Made by a program: the position numbers and the translations under genes. From NCBI RefSeq assembly GCF_021405525.1, contig NZ_JAGQAG010000001.1:2356001-2420000 (forward strand): 64,000 bases of DNA, given 5' to 3'. Numbering within the stretch: position 1 is the stretch's first letter; each line of letters opens with the position of its first letter. This DNA is from Ruegeria pomeroyi (lineage in GTDB: Bacteria > Pseudomonadota > Alphaproteobacteria > Rhodobacterales > Rhodobacteraceae). The notes below the pieces were generated by a model. It was not told the DNA's origin. It did no database searches and saw only the letters and a list, made by a program, of their open reading frames with translations. Shown here one piece after another: positions 35,901-44,163 of the stretch.

Positions 35901-36320
35901 GACGCCACCATGTTTGGCGGTGCCGGCCATGTTGGCGTGGCGCATCACGTCGCCCGAACGGTCCACCCCCGGCCCCTTGCCGTACCACAGGCCAAATACG
36001 CCGTCATATTTGCCGTCACCGCGCAGCCCCGCCTGTTGACTGCCCCATAGCGCGGTGGCCGCCAGATCCTCGTTCAGCCCGAACTGAAACGTGACATCGG
36101 CCGCGTTCAGCTGCTTTTGCGCCCGGCTCATCTGCAAATCGACCGCGCCCAGCGGCGAACCGCGATAGCCGGTGACCAGACCGGCGGTGCTCAATCCGGC
36201 GGCGGCATCGCGCGCTTTCTGCATCAACATAAGGCGAACCAGGGCCTGGGTGCCATTCAGCAGAACCGGACTCTTCTCCAGATCGAACTTGTCATTTAGC
36301 GTAAGTTTGGGTTGGCTCAT
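32901..36320 (-). CDS. ior: indolepyruvate ferredoxin oxidoreductase, alpha-beta fusion
   Basis: A 1139-aa fused enzyme that oxidatively decarboxylates aryl-pyruvates (from aromatic amino acids) to acyl-CoA with ferredoxin as acceptor. The N-terminal part is the TPP-dependent alpha subunit (YRGSPLGAVDLQ at about 50; GxGDGTYNHSG-type motif at about 490, here LGDGTYNHSG). An iron-sulfur site follows (NTDICEGCGDCGVQSNCVS, about 640-660; SCVKGFCPSF), then the gamma/beta domain (VITGVGGTGVVTIGAVLAQ, about 720). The length is that of proteobacterial fused forms. It is a stand-alone gene divergent from a LysR regulator. Confidence 0.93.
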   Translation of the reverse strand: MSQPKLTLNDKFDLEKSPVLLNGTQALVRLMLMQKARDAAAGLSTAGLVTGYRGSPLGAVDLQMSRAQKQLNAADVTFQFGLNEDLAATALWGSQQAGLRGDGKYDGVFGLWYGKGPGVDRSGDVMRHANMAGTAKHGGVLMAMGDDHTGESSTVLHQSEWALVDAYMPVVSPAGVQEILDYGIYGYALSRFSGLWVGLKTMKDTIEVTSVVDGRPDRMQLVTPEFDMPEGGLNIRLGDTPHLQEGRIIDYKRFAAEAFSRANRMDKRVWGKPGAKIGIAAAGKNWLDLVHAMSLLNIDEAEAERLGITTYKVGQTFPLDMQSFHDWAEDLDLVVIVEEKRKLIEVQVKEAIFDDRQGRRVYGWYKGGAGALHREELFPTRGALDPILIAEKLGAIFIEEGRETDGIRAGLNALADARRNDNAQEIASRLPYFCSGCPHNSSTKVPDGSRAYAGIGCHYMVQWMDRNTQGFTHMGGEGANWIGEAPFSKTKHVFQNLGDGTYNHSGVQAIRAALAAGTNITYKILFNDAVAMTGGQENEGDLTAPRIVAELKAMGVKELAVVYDEKEDVDRSQFPSGVPFHERAELMQVQKQFREIEGVSAIVYIQTCAAEKRRRRKRGTFPDPDKRVFINTDICEGCGDCGVQSNCVSIVPKETELGRKRAIDQSSCNKDFSCVKGFCPSFVTVQGAKIRKEATAEIDLPHLPMPNLPAISGTHNVVITGVGGTGVVTIGAVLAQAAQIDGKGAGMMEMAGLAQKGGAVHIHCRIANRPEDISAIRVATGEAHALIGGDLVVSAGAKTLGLTRTGTTGAVVNSHEIITGDFTRNTDFTIPADRLSLALEARLKERLDLFDASELARAVMGDSIYSNMMVFGAAWQRGLLPVSHEAIMQAIELNGAAVERNKRAFDIGRWAVLHPDEAARLIRPGVVELPKSPEDKIAYRAEHLTAYQGARLAKRYRKLVDAIEDGDLRAAVAEGYHKLLSYKDEYEVARLLLDSRDKAAAEFDGDLKLTLHLSPPILGGKDADGRPKKREFSERWLGLFKLLARMKGLRGTPFDLFGYTAERKMERALIRQYEKDMREVLLKLDSRTRDAIVALARLPLDIRGFGPVKMANEAKAAKRREELLSVIRHGGPELAKAAE

Positions 36321-36491
36321 CAGACGTCTCCCCTGCGCCGGACCGGCTTGTCATTGATGCCCAAATATAGGTCACAATTGCTGACCTGCATAGGTGGTTT
36401 TTTCGCCATCACGCGCAGTTATACATCGTTCCTTGTGGAATTTGTCATGTGTTTCATATAGGTGATCGGGCGCATAAAGAAAGTTGCGGAT

Positions 36492-37397
36492 ATGGACTGG
36501 GACAAGCTTCGGATATTTCACGCGGTTGCCGATGCGGGCAGCCTGACCCATGCGGGCGACCGTCTGAACCTGTCGCAATCGGCGGTCAGCCGTCAGATCC
36601 GCGCGCTCGAGGAATCGCTGAACGCGACGCTCTTTCACCGCCATGCGCGTGGCCTGATTCTGACCGAGCAGGGTGAGCTGCTGTTTGACGCTACGAAATC
36701 CATGGCCAAGCGTCTGGATGCCGCCGCCGCCCGCATCCGCGACAGCGAGGAAGAGGTGTTCGGCGAATTGCGCGTCACCACCACCTTTGGCTTTGGCACC
36801 TTGTGGCTGGCGCCGCGCCTGACCGCGCTCTACCAGAAATATCCCGACCTCAAGGTCGATCTGATGCTCGAGGAACGGGTGCTGGACCTGCCCATGCGCG
36901 AGGCCGACGTGGCCATCCGCATGAAAGAGCCCAGCCAGGCCGATCTGATCCGCAAACGGCTGATGACCGTCGAGATGAAGCTCTATGCCACCCGCGCCTA
37001 TCTCGACTCGGCGGGCACGCCGCAGGATATCAGCGACATCAGCGAACACCGGCTGATCTGCCAGAACACCAACGCCGCCCAGGTGGGTGCCAGCGTGGTG
37101 CTGGCTCAGCACCTGCTGGCCTACAACCCTTCGTCGCTGCTGACGGTGAACAACTATTTCGGCGTGCTTCAGGGCGTGCTGCACAATCTGGGCATCGGCG
37201 TCCTGCCCGACTATGTTACACAGGATTTCCCCGACCTCATCCATGTCCTGCCCGATATCAAATCGGCCCAGGTCCCGGTTTATCTGGCTTATCCAGAGGA
37301 GCTGCGCCATTCCCAGCGCGTCGCGGCATTCCGCGACTTCGTTCAGGAAGAGATCATCGCCCATCGCAAACAGCTGAAGGAGCTGGGGATTCTCTGA
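36492..37397 (+). CDS. LysR-family transcriptional regulator
   Basis: A 301-aa regulator with an N-terminal winged helix-turn-helix (MDWDKLRIFHAVADAGSL, then LNLSQSAVSRQIRALEESL at about 23-41) and a C-terminal effector domain (about 90-295). It is divergent from the indolepyruvate oxidoreductase gene with 171 bases between, the arrangement in which LysR proteins commonly regulate their neighbour; the inducer is unknown. I chose the ATG at 36492 because the protein then begins like its family; an ATG at 36462 is also open. Confidence 0.9.
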   Translation: MDWDKLRIFHAVADAGSLTHAGDRLNLSQSAVSRQIRALEESLNATLFHRHARGLILTEQGELLFDATKSMAKRLDAAAARIRDSEEEVFGELRVTTTFGFGTLWLAPRLTALYQKYPDLKVDLMLEERVLDLPMREADVAIRMKEPSQADLIRKRLMTVEMKLYATRAYLDSAGTPQDISDISEHRLICQNTNAAQVGASVVLAQHLLAYNPSSLLTVNNYFGVLQGVLHNLGIGVLPDYVTQDFPDLIHVLPDIKSAQVPVYLAYPEELRHSQRVAAFRDFVQEEIIAHRKQLKELGIL

Positions 37398-37399
37398 TT

Positions 37400-37424
37400 T
37401 TGACCAGCCATGCAACAGTTGCAT
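37400..37424 (+). promoter_or_regulatory. candidate promoter with embedded palindrome
   Basis: TTGACC (37400-37405) and ATAGCG are separated by 17 bases, resembling a sigma-70 promoter just behind the LysR gene. The spacer holds the exact palindrome ATGCAA-CAG-TTGCAT. The promoter would start the candidate small RNA downstream. Confidence 0.4.
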
Positions 37425-37429
37425 AGCGG

Positions 37430-37575
37430 GAATGCTGCACCTGCGACATCAAAGTTCTTGAAGAAACGCCCCATGCCTCCTAAATCAGCACTCGAAGGCG
37501 ATGATGCTTAGACGCTCGTCACCTTCATACCTCCCTGTTGGACTATGGCCGAGCTTAGTGCTCGGCCTTTTTTTT
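37430..37575 (+). ncRNA. candidate trans-acting small RNA with anti-SD loops
   Basis: No ORF of note lies between the LysR and MscS genes, but the segment has the layout of a small regulatory RNA. A promoter-like pair precedes it. It then contains two unpaired pyrimidine motifs (CCTCC at 37476-37480 and CCTCCC at 37530-37535), a stem between them (GAAGG 37494-37498 with CCTTC 37522-37526, continued with a mismatch) and an ideal terminator at the end. In Rhodobacter, CUCCUCCC-loop small RNAs bind mRNA ribosome sites by this kind of motif; this one could do the same. Ends are approximate. Confidence 0.45.
37547..37575 (+). terminator. rho-independent terminator
   Basis: GGCCGAGC-TTAGT-GCTCGGCC followed by eight T residues is a textbook terminator. 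It is 150 bases after the lysR stop, so it ends either the lysR transcript or the small RNA proposed here. Confidence 0.9.
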
Positions 37576-37675
37576 CGTCTTTTGCCCGGATCCGCTCTCT
37601 TTCCGGTGAAACTGTTTGAGTTCAGGCCAACGCGCGGTAGAAACGGAACATATAAAGAATACACGAGGGCAATTC

Positions 37676-39931
37676 ATGAAACCGCTATTCAAGGTGCTGG
37701 CCCTGCTGGCCGCCCTGTTCTGTATATCCGTCCCGTTGGCGGCCCAGGTTCCGTTGCCCTCGGGCAGCGCGGCGGAAACCACACCCACAGTTCCCGATGA
37801 CCTGACCCCCGACCAGGTCGACGATCTGGTCGCGCGCCTGTCCGACGATCAGGTCCGCGCCCTGCTGCTGGAGCGGCTGGATGCCGTAGCGCAGGCCAGC
37901 CAGGAACAGCCCGAACCGCGCAAGGGGCCCATCGCCCGGGTCGGTGACGCCGCCAAGGCGCTGGTCGCCTCGTGGCTGGATGCCGTTCGCAAGGTGCCGC
38001 TGCTGGTGACGAAACAGGGCGAGGCGCTGTCGATTTTCGCAAACTCGCTGGGCAGCGCGGGCATGGCCACCCTGTTCGGCTACACCCTGTTGGCCCTTGC
38101 AATCGGCTTCGCCGCCGAAAAGCTGGCGGTCTATGTGACCCGCTCGTGGATCAAGGCTGACCCCGCTGCTGCTTCGGACGACTTGCGCGGCGCGGTCAGT
38201 TATCTGTTCCGGCGGTTCTGCCGCGAGGTTCTGGGGCTGGTCGTGTTCTACTATACCCTGGTCTTTGTCGGACGCCGCCTTCTGGAGCCCGAACAGATCG
38301 CCTATGCGGCGCCCTTCGTGCTCTACCTGATCTGGTTGCCGCGTCTGGGGGCGGCGATCTCGCGCTTTATCCTGGCGCCGAACCGGCCCGATCTGCGACT
38401 GGTCAATGCCGATGACCGCTGGGCGCAGTATCTGCACCGCAACCAGATCGGCCTGTTCCTGCTGATCGGCTTTACCCTGTTCATCGTCACCTTCAATAAT
38501 CTGAACGGCGTGGCGATGGGGGATATGCGGCTGGGATTCTGGCTGAACAGCTCGATCCATATCTATATCGCGCTGATCGCCTGGACCGCGCGCAGTGGCC
38601 TGACCGAGATGATGCGTGGCGATGATCCCGACCGTACCGCATTCGACGAGAAGGTCGCCAGCTACTACCCCTATTTCGCCATCGCGGTCTCGGCCGTTGT
38701 CTGGCTGATCGTCGAATATTTCGTGGCGATCCGCGACATGGCGGTTCTGGCCAATGTGGGCGCGGGCGCTCATTACGTGACCATGTTCTGGCTGCTGATG
38801 GCCCCGGCCATCGACACCCTGATCCGGGGGCTGGTGCGGCACCTGCAGCCGCCGATCATCGGCACCGGCGCCATTGCCGAACAGGCCTATCGCGCCACCA
38901 AGCGCAGCTATATCCGCATTGGCCGGGTTCTGGCCGGGGTCTTTGTCGTTCTGATGATCGCCAATGCCTGGCAGATCGACCTGCGCAACGTGGCGGGTGC
39001 CGGGTCCGATGTTGGCGGGGCGGTCATCCAGTTCCTGATCATCATTGCCGTGGGTTACATTCTGGACGAGGTCATTTCGCTCTGGATCAACCGTCGCCTG
39101 GCAAAGGAGCAAACGGCGGTCGATCAAAGCCCGGACGAGGAAGCGGGCGAAGGCGGTGGCGCCGGAGGCTCGCGCCTGGTGACCGTTCTGCCCCTGATGC
39201 GCGTCACGGCGCAGGTCGCCATCGCGGTGATCTTCGGCCTCTTGGCCCTGGGGGCGCTGGGGCTGGACATCACGCCGCTGCTGGCCGGTGCCGGGATCCT
39301 CGGCCTGGCCATCGGTTTCGGTGCCCAGAAACTGGTCGCCGACATCGTGGGCGGGGTGTTCTTCCTGATCGACGACGCGTTCCGTGTGGGTGAATATGTC
39401 GATGTGGGCGGCACCACCGGCACGGTCGAAAAGATCTCTATCCGCTCGATGCAGCTGCGCCACCATCGCGGCCCGGTGCACACGATCCCCTATGGCGAGA
39501 TCGCCAAGCTGACCAATTTCAGCCGCGACTGGGTGATCATGAAGCTGAAGTTCACCGTGCCTTTCGACACCGATCCCAACAAGGTCAAGAAGATCTTCAA
39601 GAAGATCGGCGCCGAGATGATGGCCGACCCGACCCATGCCGAAGGCTTCCTGCAACCGTTCAAATCGCAGGGCGTGTTCGATTTCGACGATGTCGGCATG
39701 ATCATCCGGGGCAAGTTCATGGCCAAGCCCGGCAAGCAGTTCACCCTGCGCAAGGAGATCTTCAACAAGGTCAAAGCCGAGTTCAAGGCCAACGGCATCG
39801 ACTTTGCCCGCCGCGAGGTGCGCGTGGCCATCCCCGGGCTCGACGACGCCGAACATATGACGCCCGAGCAGAAATCGGCGGTTGCCGCCGCCGCCAGCCA
39901 AGCCGTCAACGAACAGACCCAGGGCGAATAG
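37676..39931 (+). CDS. large mechanosensitive channel of the MscS family
   Basis: A 751-aa inner-membrane channel that probably relieves osmotic shock. It has a signal peptide (MKPLFKVLALLAALFCISVPLAA), a periplasmic helical part (about 40-120) and many transmembrane helices (about 130-560). The C-terminal MscS core contains the pore-lining AGAGILGLAIGFGAQKLV (about 540-558) and the beta domain GTTGTVEKISIRSMQLR. The length and multi-helix build resemble YbdG/YjeP-like relatives. The ATG at 37676 follows a GAGGG box; an upstream ATG is open but gives no signal peptide. Confidence 0.9.
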   Translation: MKPLFKVLALLAALFCISVPLAAQVPLPSGSAAETTPTVPDDLTPDQVDDLVARLSDDQVRALLLERLDAVAQASQEQPEPRKGPIARVGDAAKALVASWLDAVRKVPLLVTKQGEALSIFANSLGSAGMATLFGYTLLALAIGFAAEKLAVYVTRSWIKADPAAASDDLRGAVSYLFRRFCREVLGLVVFYYTLVFVGRRLLEPEQIAYAAPFVLYLIWLPRLGAAISRFILAPNRPDLRLVNADDRWAQYLHRNQIGLFLLIGFTLFIVTFNNLNGVAMGDMRLGFWLNSSIHIYIALIAWTARSGLTEMMRGDDPDRTAFDEKVASYYPYFAIAVSAVVWLIVEYFVAIRDMAVLANVGAGAHYVTMFWLLMAPAIDTLIRGLVRHLQPPIIGTGAIAEQAYRATKRSYIRIGRVLAGVFVVLMIANAWQIDLRNVAGAGSDVGGAVIQFLIIIAVGYILDEVISLWINRRLAKEQTAVDQSPDEEAGEGGGAGGSRLVTVLPLMRVTAQVAIAVIFGLLALGALGLDITPLLAGAGILGLAIGFGAQKLVADIVGGVFFLIDDAFRVGEYVDVGGTTGTVEKISIRSMQLRHHRGPVHTIPYGEIAKLTNFSRDWVIMKLKFTVPFDTDPNKVKKIFKKIGAEMMADPTHAEGFLQPFKSQGVFDFDDVGMIIRGKFMAKPGKQFTLRKEIFNKVKAEFKANGIDFARREVRVAIPGLDDAEHMTPEQKSAVAAAASQAVNEQTQGE

Positions 39932-39935
39932 GCCC

Positions 39936-41096
39936 ATGACCCGGCCCGGCGGCAGGCGCGGCAATGTGGGGCTTTGGCACCCGCTTTGCGCGCTTGCCGC
40001 CGGGCTGTTGCTGTGTCTCTGGTCGGCGCCGCAAGCGGCCGCCCAGGCGGGCAAGTCCACGCTGGAAACCGAAGTCGGCCGCTTCACCTCGGTCGAGAAG
40101 GAAGAGCTGCCCGGATTTCGTCGGGGCTCCTTCGTGGTGGCACCGATCCCTTTTTCCAACCCGACCATCGGATCGGGGCTGGTGCTGGGGGCGGGATATC
40201 TCTTTACGCTGGACCCGGCCTCCAAACCCTCGATGATCGGCATCGGGGCGCTGAGATCGGACAATGGCAGCGAGGGCGTGGGGCTTGCGGGCAATTTCGC
40301 CTTTGACAACAATCGCTGGCAGATCGAAAGCCTCTATGCCCGTGCCAACCTGAACTATGACCTGCATACAGGGATCGGCCTGCTTCCGATCCACCAAAAA
40401 GGGGAACTGGCCCGGGTGAGCCTGTCCTACGGGTTCACCCCACAGTTTTCGGCGGGCCTGTCGCTGCGCTATCTCGACACCACGATCGACCTTGCCCGCA
40501 CCGGCCTCCCACCGCTGCCGCCGCCGTTCAACCGGTTCACCTCGATGCGCATCGTCAGTCCCGGCCTCGTCGCCAGCCTCGATACACGCGACGACACCAT
40601 CTATCCGACCCAGGGCGCGCTGATCGATTTCGAAGCCACGCGCGGTCTCACGCTCGAAGGAGTTACGGGCGACTATTCCCGCGCCTATCTGAACCTTGCG
40701 GTCTATCACAAGCCCTGGAAAGGGGCGGTGCTTGCCGCCGCCGCCTCGGTCTGCGGGGCCAGTTCGGACACGCCTTTTTTCGACCTCTGCTCGCTGGGCG
40801 GCACGGACGGGTTCCGGGGCTATTCGGTTACCGAGTTTCTTAACCAGCGCTCTGCCTCGCTTCAGGTCGAGTTGCGCCAGCGCCTGGGAAACAGGCTGGG
40901 CGTCGTGGCCTTTGGCGGGGTCGGCACCACCGGGCGACGCTTTGCGGATTTCTCTCTCGACACCGTGCGCTCGGCCTGGGGGGTCGGCGCGCGCTACCGC
41001 CTATCGCGAAAGTTCCCGCTGGATTTCTCAGTCGATCTCAGCCGCAACAGCGTAGGCGAGGACCTGCTCTACATCTATGTCGGGCAACGTTTCTAG
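39936..41096 (+). CDS. outer-membrane barrel protein, BamA/Omp85-like (surface antigen D15)
   Basis: A 386-aa outer-membrane protein with a signal peptide (hydrophobic CALAAGLLLCLWSA, cleavage near AQA) and a beta-barrel rich in alternating strands. The Omp85 signature GGTDGFRGY (about 288-296) is present, and the last residue is Phe (YVGQRF), the usual C-terminal signal for barrel assembly. POTRA domains are missing, so it is the stand-alone barrel type (bacterial surface antigen domain). It starts 4 bases after the MscS stop; the two genes are thus likely co-expressed and may both belong to an envelope-stress response. Confidence 0.82.
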   Translation: MTRPGGRRGNVGLWHPLCALAAGLLLCLWSAPQAAAQAGKSTLETEVGRFTSVEKEELPGFRRGSFVVAPIPFSNPTIGSGLVLGAGYLFTLDPASKPSMIGIGALRSDNGSEGVGLAGNFAFDNNRWQIESLYARANLNYDLHTGIGLLPIHQKGELARVSLSYGFTPQFSAGLSLRYLDTTIDLARTGLPPLPPPFNRFTSMRIVSPGLVASLDTRDDTIYPTQGALIDFEATRGLTLEGVTGDYSRAYLNLAVYHKPWKGAVLAAAASVCGASSDTPFFDLCSLGGTDGFRGYSVTEFLNQRSASLQVELRQRLGNRLGVVAFGGVGTTGRRFADFSLDTVRSAWGVGARYRLSRKFPLDFSVDLSRNSVGEDLLYIYVGQRF

Positions 41097-42500
41097 GCGC
41101 ATCCTCCTTCGCGCCGTTTGCCTGACGGAGCCGACCGACTTCGCTCGATGTCCGAACTCGGTCCGCCGGAAAAGTATAGTGACAAATCCGTGGGAAATCC
41201 GGGCCAACCCAGCGAGGCCCTTACACCGGCGCGGTCTTGGGAAAGCAGAGACTGATGGTACAGTTCGGCATCTCTACGATCTCGCTGATGTTCAGGCCGC
41301 CTCAGACCGAACGGAGCATATACGCTTTCTGTGCGCTTACCCTCCAGTGGCAGCGGAATCCAGGTCGGTCATGCTCCACACCGCGTCACGCGCCCACTGC
41401 ATCAGGTCGGGGCCCGTTACCGGGTTCACACCTTGTCGAACGAGAGAGCGCCCGGAAGAAACCCGACCAAAACCGCTCCGGGCAGGCTGCCAAGGCAGTC
41501 TAAACGCAGGCACAAGGGTATGAGCGCCGGACCACGCCCCAGATGCGGATCGACCGGTCCACGCCGCGTCATGGTGAAGACACAGACGATCCCCGCTGAC
41601 GGCCCGGAAATCGTGAGCGCCATGGCAAAGGCCTGGTTTCGCGGATACCGCTCAGCCGCACCATCTCGAAATTCAGCGACGTCCGTATAGCCAGCCGCAG
41701 CACGGTGCGGTGTAAGGACTGCATCATGCAACGATCACTACAGCCGTGGTCAGCGCCTTCGAAAAGCTGCAGCGAGCAGGCCCGGATCGCGCCCAGACCG
41801 ACGGGCCAGTCTACGAAAGAGAGAGGTCACCGTGGTCGGCCGGGGCGCGACGAGCAGCAGGATGCGCGGCTCAGACATCAGCGCGCGGCTCATCGCAAGC
41901 ATCTGCGTTCACCGCCCGACGGAGTGCCCGCCTGCTGGTCGCACCGCGCCCCCCAGGATCGGGAAGGTTTCAAACCAATGCGCGAGATCCGCTCGGCCTG
42001 CCCCTCGGGCCGCATGGCGGCGCCTAGCCGTAGGCTCTGGCTAACCGTCAAGTTGGCAATGAGACGCCACCTCTCGGGCGAGATTGCCAGCCCACGCCGC
42101 ATCCGCGCTTCGGCCGGAAATCAGTCTTTGCCCGACCTCAAGGAGTCCGACCTGTTGCATGGCGCGTCGATTACCCGGCACAGCATCGGAGGATTGGGCT
42201 AAACCGCTGGCGGCAAAGTGACGTTCATCCGTCCGGTCATAATTGGGAACTCAGGATGAAGCTCCATCCGGTATCTCGTATTGTTCTCATCGCTTACGAG
42301 CGTCGATCAGTCTGGCTTCGAGAGAGCCTGCTGGCCGGCACATTTGCGCCGCGTTTCACCGGTTCAGGACCCTGGCCAAGACCGGTGCCCCGACAACTTC
42401 GGGCCGCCCTCCTATCGGATCGTGGATCTGGACACCAACTGTGTCACCAGGTTAATGCACGCGCGCACTGATCGGCTCGGGTGGCTCCCGCTTTGAGGGG
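41097..42500. other. 1.4-kb decayed region with no intact gene
   Basis: The segment has frequent stops in all frames and only short ORFs, unlike the rest of the window. On the minus strand I can read the remains of livF (see the pseudogene entry). Short protein-like scraps on other frames, such as FGPPSYRIVDLDTNCVTRL (about 42398-42454, plus strand), cannot be assigned. It lies between an outer-membrane protein gene and a TauE exporter gene and probably is the footprint of a lost liv operon. Confidence 0.6.
41630..42200 (-). pseudogene. livF: livF pseudogene (branched-chain amino acid ABC ATPase)
   Basis: On the minus strand broken pieces of an ABC ATPase of the LivF family appear in order. 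GLAISPERWRLIANLTV then SQSLRLGAAM (about 42097-42010) corresponds to the LivF stretch after the Q loop. QQAGTPSGGE (about 41944-41915) is the ABC signature. After a frameshift comes MLAMSRALMSEPRILLL (about 41901-41850), the Walker B, in which the catalytic LDEP has become LVAP. Further down RLAIRTSLNFEMVRLSG (about 41690-41645) resembles the 'LAIADRGYVLETGRVVLSG' region. Walker A cannot be found. Frameshifts and lost motifs show a dead gene. Confidence 0.6.
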
Positions 42501-43247
42501 CTAGCTGCCGAGCGCGCGCCAGATCAGGTTTGCGCCCAGCACCACGAAGAGCAGGATTAGAGCGCGGCGGAACAGGGCCGGGTCGGCACGGTGGCGCAGG
42601 CGCTCGCCCAAGGCAAAGCCCGCGAAGGTGGGCGCCAGTAGCACAGCGGAGAGACCCAGCCCGCGTGAATCGGCGTGTCCGGCTGCGAGATAGGAGAGCA
42701 TCAGCGGCAGACTGCCAGCGGCGATGAGCAGACCGCTGGCCTGCACGAACTCGTCCCTCGGCGCGCGGCGGGCGCTGAGATACATCGCCATCGGCCCGCC
42801 CCAACCCGCGGTCAATCCGCCGATCACGCCTGTGAGTGCAGCCCAGATCACCTCGATCAAACCAACGTGGCGTTCGGGCAGCGGCGGCACCCGGCGCAGG
42901 CTGTCGAGCAGTGCGTAAAGCAGCAGGATCGCCCCCAGCGCCCCCATCAGCAGCCGGTCGCCCGCCGCGCGACTGAACCAGGCGGTCAGTCCCACCGACA
43001 GGCCCAGCACCAGCGCGAACCGGCCATACCGGCGCAGCAATATGCCTAACGGCCCGCCCCGCGCCATCTGCCAGAGATTGCTGAGCAGCATCGGCATCAG
43101 GATCAGCGTGATCGCCATGCGCGGATCGGTGCCAAGCGTCAGCAGTGCCAGCGACACGGTGGGCAGGCCCAAGCCGATGAAACCCTTGATCGTCCCCGCC
43201 AGCAACAGCACCGCGCTGGCAAAGAGCATCAGGTCGAGCGTGGTCAT
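42501..43247 (-). CDS. TauE/SafE family sulfite exporter or anion permease
   Basis: A 248-aa inner-membrane protein with about eight helices, opening LLLAGTIKGFIGLGLPTVSL, a TauE/SafE (DUF81) family N-terminal motif; the second half repeats GGLTAGWGGPMAMYL. The family exports sulfite, sulfoacetate or other organic anions. The substrate is unknown; presence of a second member just upstream and of a TRAP uptake system suggests catabolism of an organosulfonate, but no catabolic enzyme is seen. It lies about 100 bases after the other TauE gene on the same strand. Confidence 0.85.
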   Translation of the reverse strand: MTTLDLMLFASAVLLLAGTIKGFIGLGLPTVSLALLTLGTDPRMAITLILMPMLLSNLWQMARGGPLGILLRRYGRFALVLGLSVGLTAWFSRAAGDRLLMGALGAILLLYALLDSLRRVPPLPERHVGLIEVIWAALTGVIGGLTAGWGGPMAMYLSARRAPRDEFVQASGLLIAAGSLPLMLSYLAAGHADSRGLGLSAVLLAPTFAGFALGERLRHRADPALFRRALILLFVVLGANLIWRALGS

Positions 43248-43350
43248 GACGCCTCTCCGCCTGGCCCCGGACAGGCGCGCGCACGACCAGAGCCGCGCGC
43301 GTCGGATCTGTCAAGGCAACAGCGTTCACGGTTGCCTGTGCGACCGCCGC

Positions 43351-44100
43351 TCACCCTGCCAATACCTCACGCATCAGCATTCCCAGCCCCAGGCAGAGGC
43401 AGAGCAGCACCAAAAGGCGCTGGAACTGCGCGTCGGTGATGCGGCGAAAGGCGAAGATCCCAGCCTGCGCCGCCAATACGCCGGCCGGCAGCACCACGGC
43501 GAAAGCGGTCCAGACCTCCGCCTCGTAGGCGCCGCGCAGGGCCAGCCCGGCAACGGTGATGAGCAGGATCGAAAAGTTGTAGCTTTGCAGCACCGCCCGT
43601 GTCTCGGCCCGGGGCCAGGCCCGCATCGACAGCCAGATGGTCGGCAGCACGCCCGACAGCGAGGCGAAGCCACCCAGAATGCCGCCGACGAACCCCACGG
43701 CACGGTCGATCCAGCGATACTGTCCCTCAAGACGGGGCAAGGACCGGCGCAGGCCGAAGTACCCACCGTATAGGACCAGCCCCGCCGCGATGATCCGGCG
43801 CAGCACCGCCGGATCGACCCAGTCGAGCAGCATCAGCCCAAGCGGAACGCCCAGAATGCCCGGCAGGGTGAAGCGCAACCAACGACGCGGATCGTCCCAA
43901 AGCACCGAACGCGAGATCCAGAGGCCCTGCACCCCTGCCAGAACCGCCAGAAGCGCGGTCAGCGCCACCGCCGAAACCGGGTCGAGCACCACCAGAAAGA
44001 ACCCCAGCGCAAAAAGCGAGGTGCCCATGCCCGCAAGCCCGTTGACGAAACCGCCCGCCAGACCGCCAAGCAGCACATAGATGACGGTCTCGATCTGCAT
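43351..44100 (-). CDS. TauE/SafE family permease (second copy)
   Basis: A 249-aa member of the same family as its neighbour, with the N-terminal motif LLGGLAGGFVNGLAGMGTSL and a second-half repeat VGGILGGFASLSGVLPTIWLS. It has eight hydrophobic helices. The two adjacent proteins share little sequence outside these motifs, so they are not a recent duplication. I chose the ATG at 44100 (MQIETVIYVLLGG), which gives the usual length; an open frame continues upstream. It begins 64 bases downstream of the TRAP DctM gene on the same strand. Confidence 0.85.
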   Translation of the reverse strand: MQIETVIYVLLGGLAGGFVNGLAGMGTSLFALGFFLVVLDPVSAVALTALLAVLAGVQGLWISRSVLWDDPRRWLRFTLPGILGVPLGLMLLDWVDPAVLRRIIAAGLVLYGGYFGLRRSLPRLEGQYRWIDRAVGFVGGILGGFASLSGVLPTIWLSMRAWPRAETRAVLQSYNFSILLITVAGLALRGAYEAEVWTAFAVVLPAGVLAAQAGIFAFRRITDAQFQRLLVLLCLCLGLGMLMREVLAG

Positions 44101-44163
44101 CCGGTCTGTCCCCCTGCCCTGCCCGTTGCCGTATCGTGGCATTGAGCAGGGGTCAACGACGCT

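Noticed and set aside
33492-36050. An 852-codon open frame opposite the indolepyruvate oxidoreductase gene
   Set aside because: The minus-strand protein has unmistakable family motifs; the opposite frame has none.
37685-40312. An 875-codon open frame on the minus strand opposite the MscS gene
   Set aside because: Mirror image of the MscS and Omp85-like genes; composition (Asp, Gln, Gly, His) is typical of antisense frames and no domain is seen.
41077-41523. A 148-codon ORF after the outer-membrane protein
   Set aside because: Composition and lack of a ribosome site or motif point to chance openness within the decayed region.
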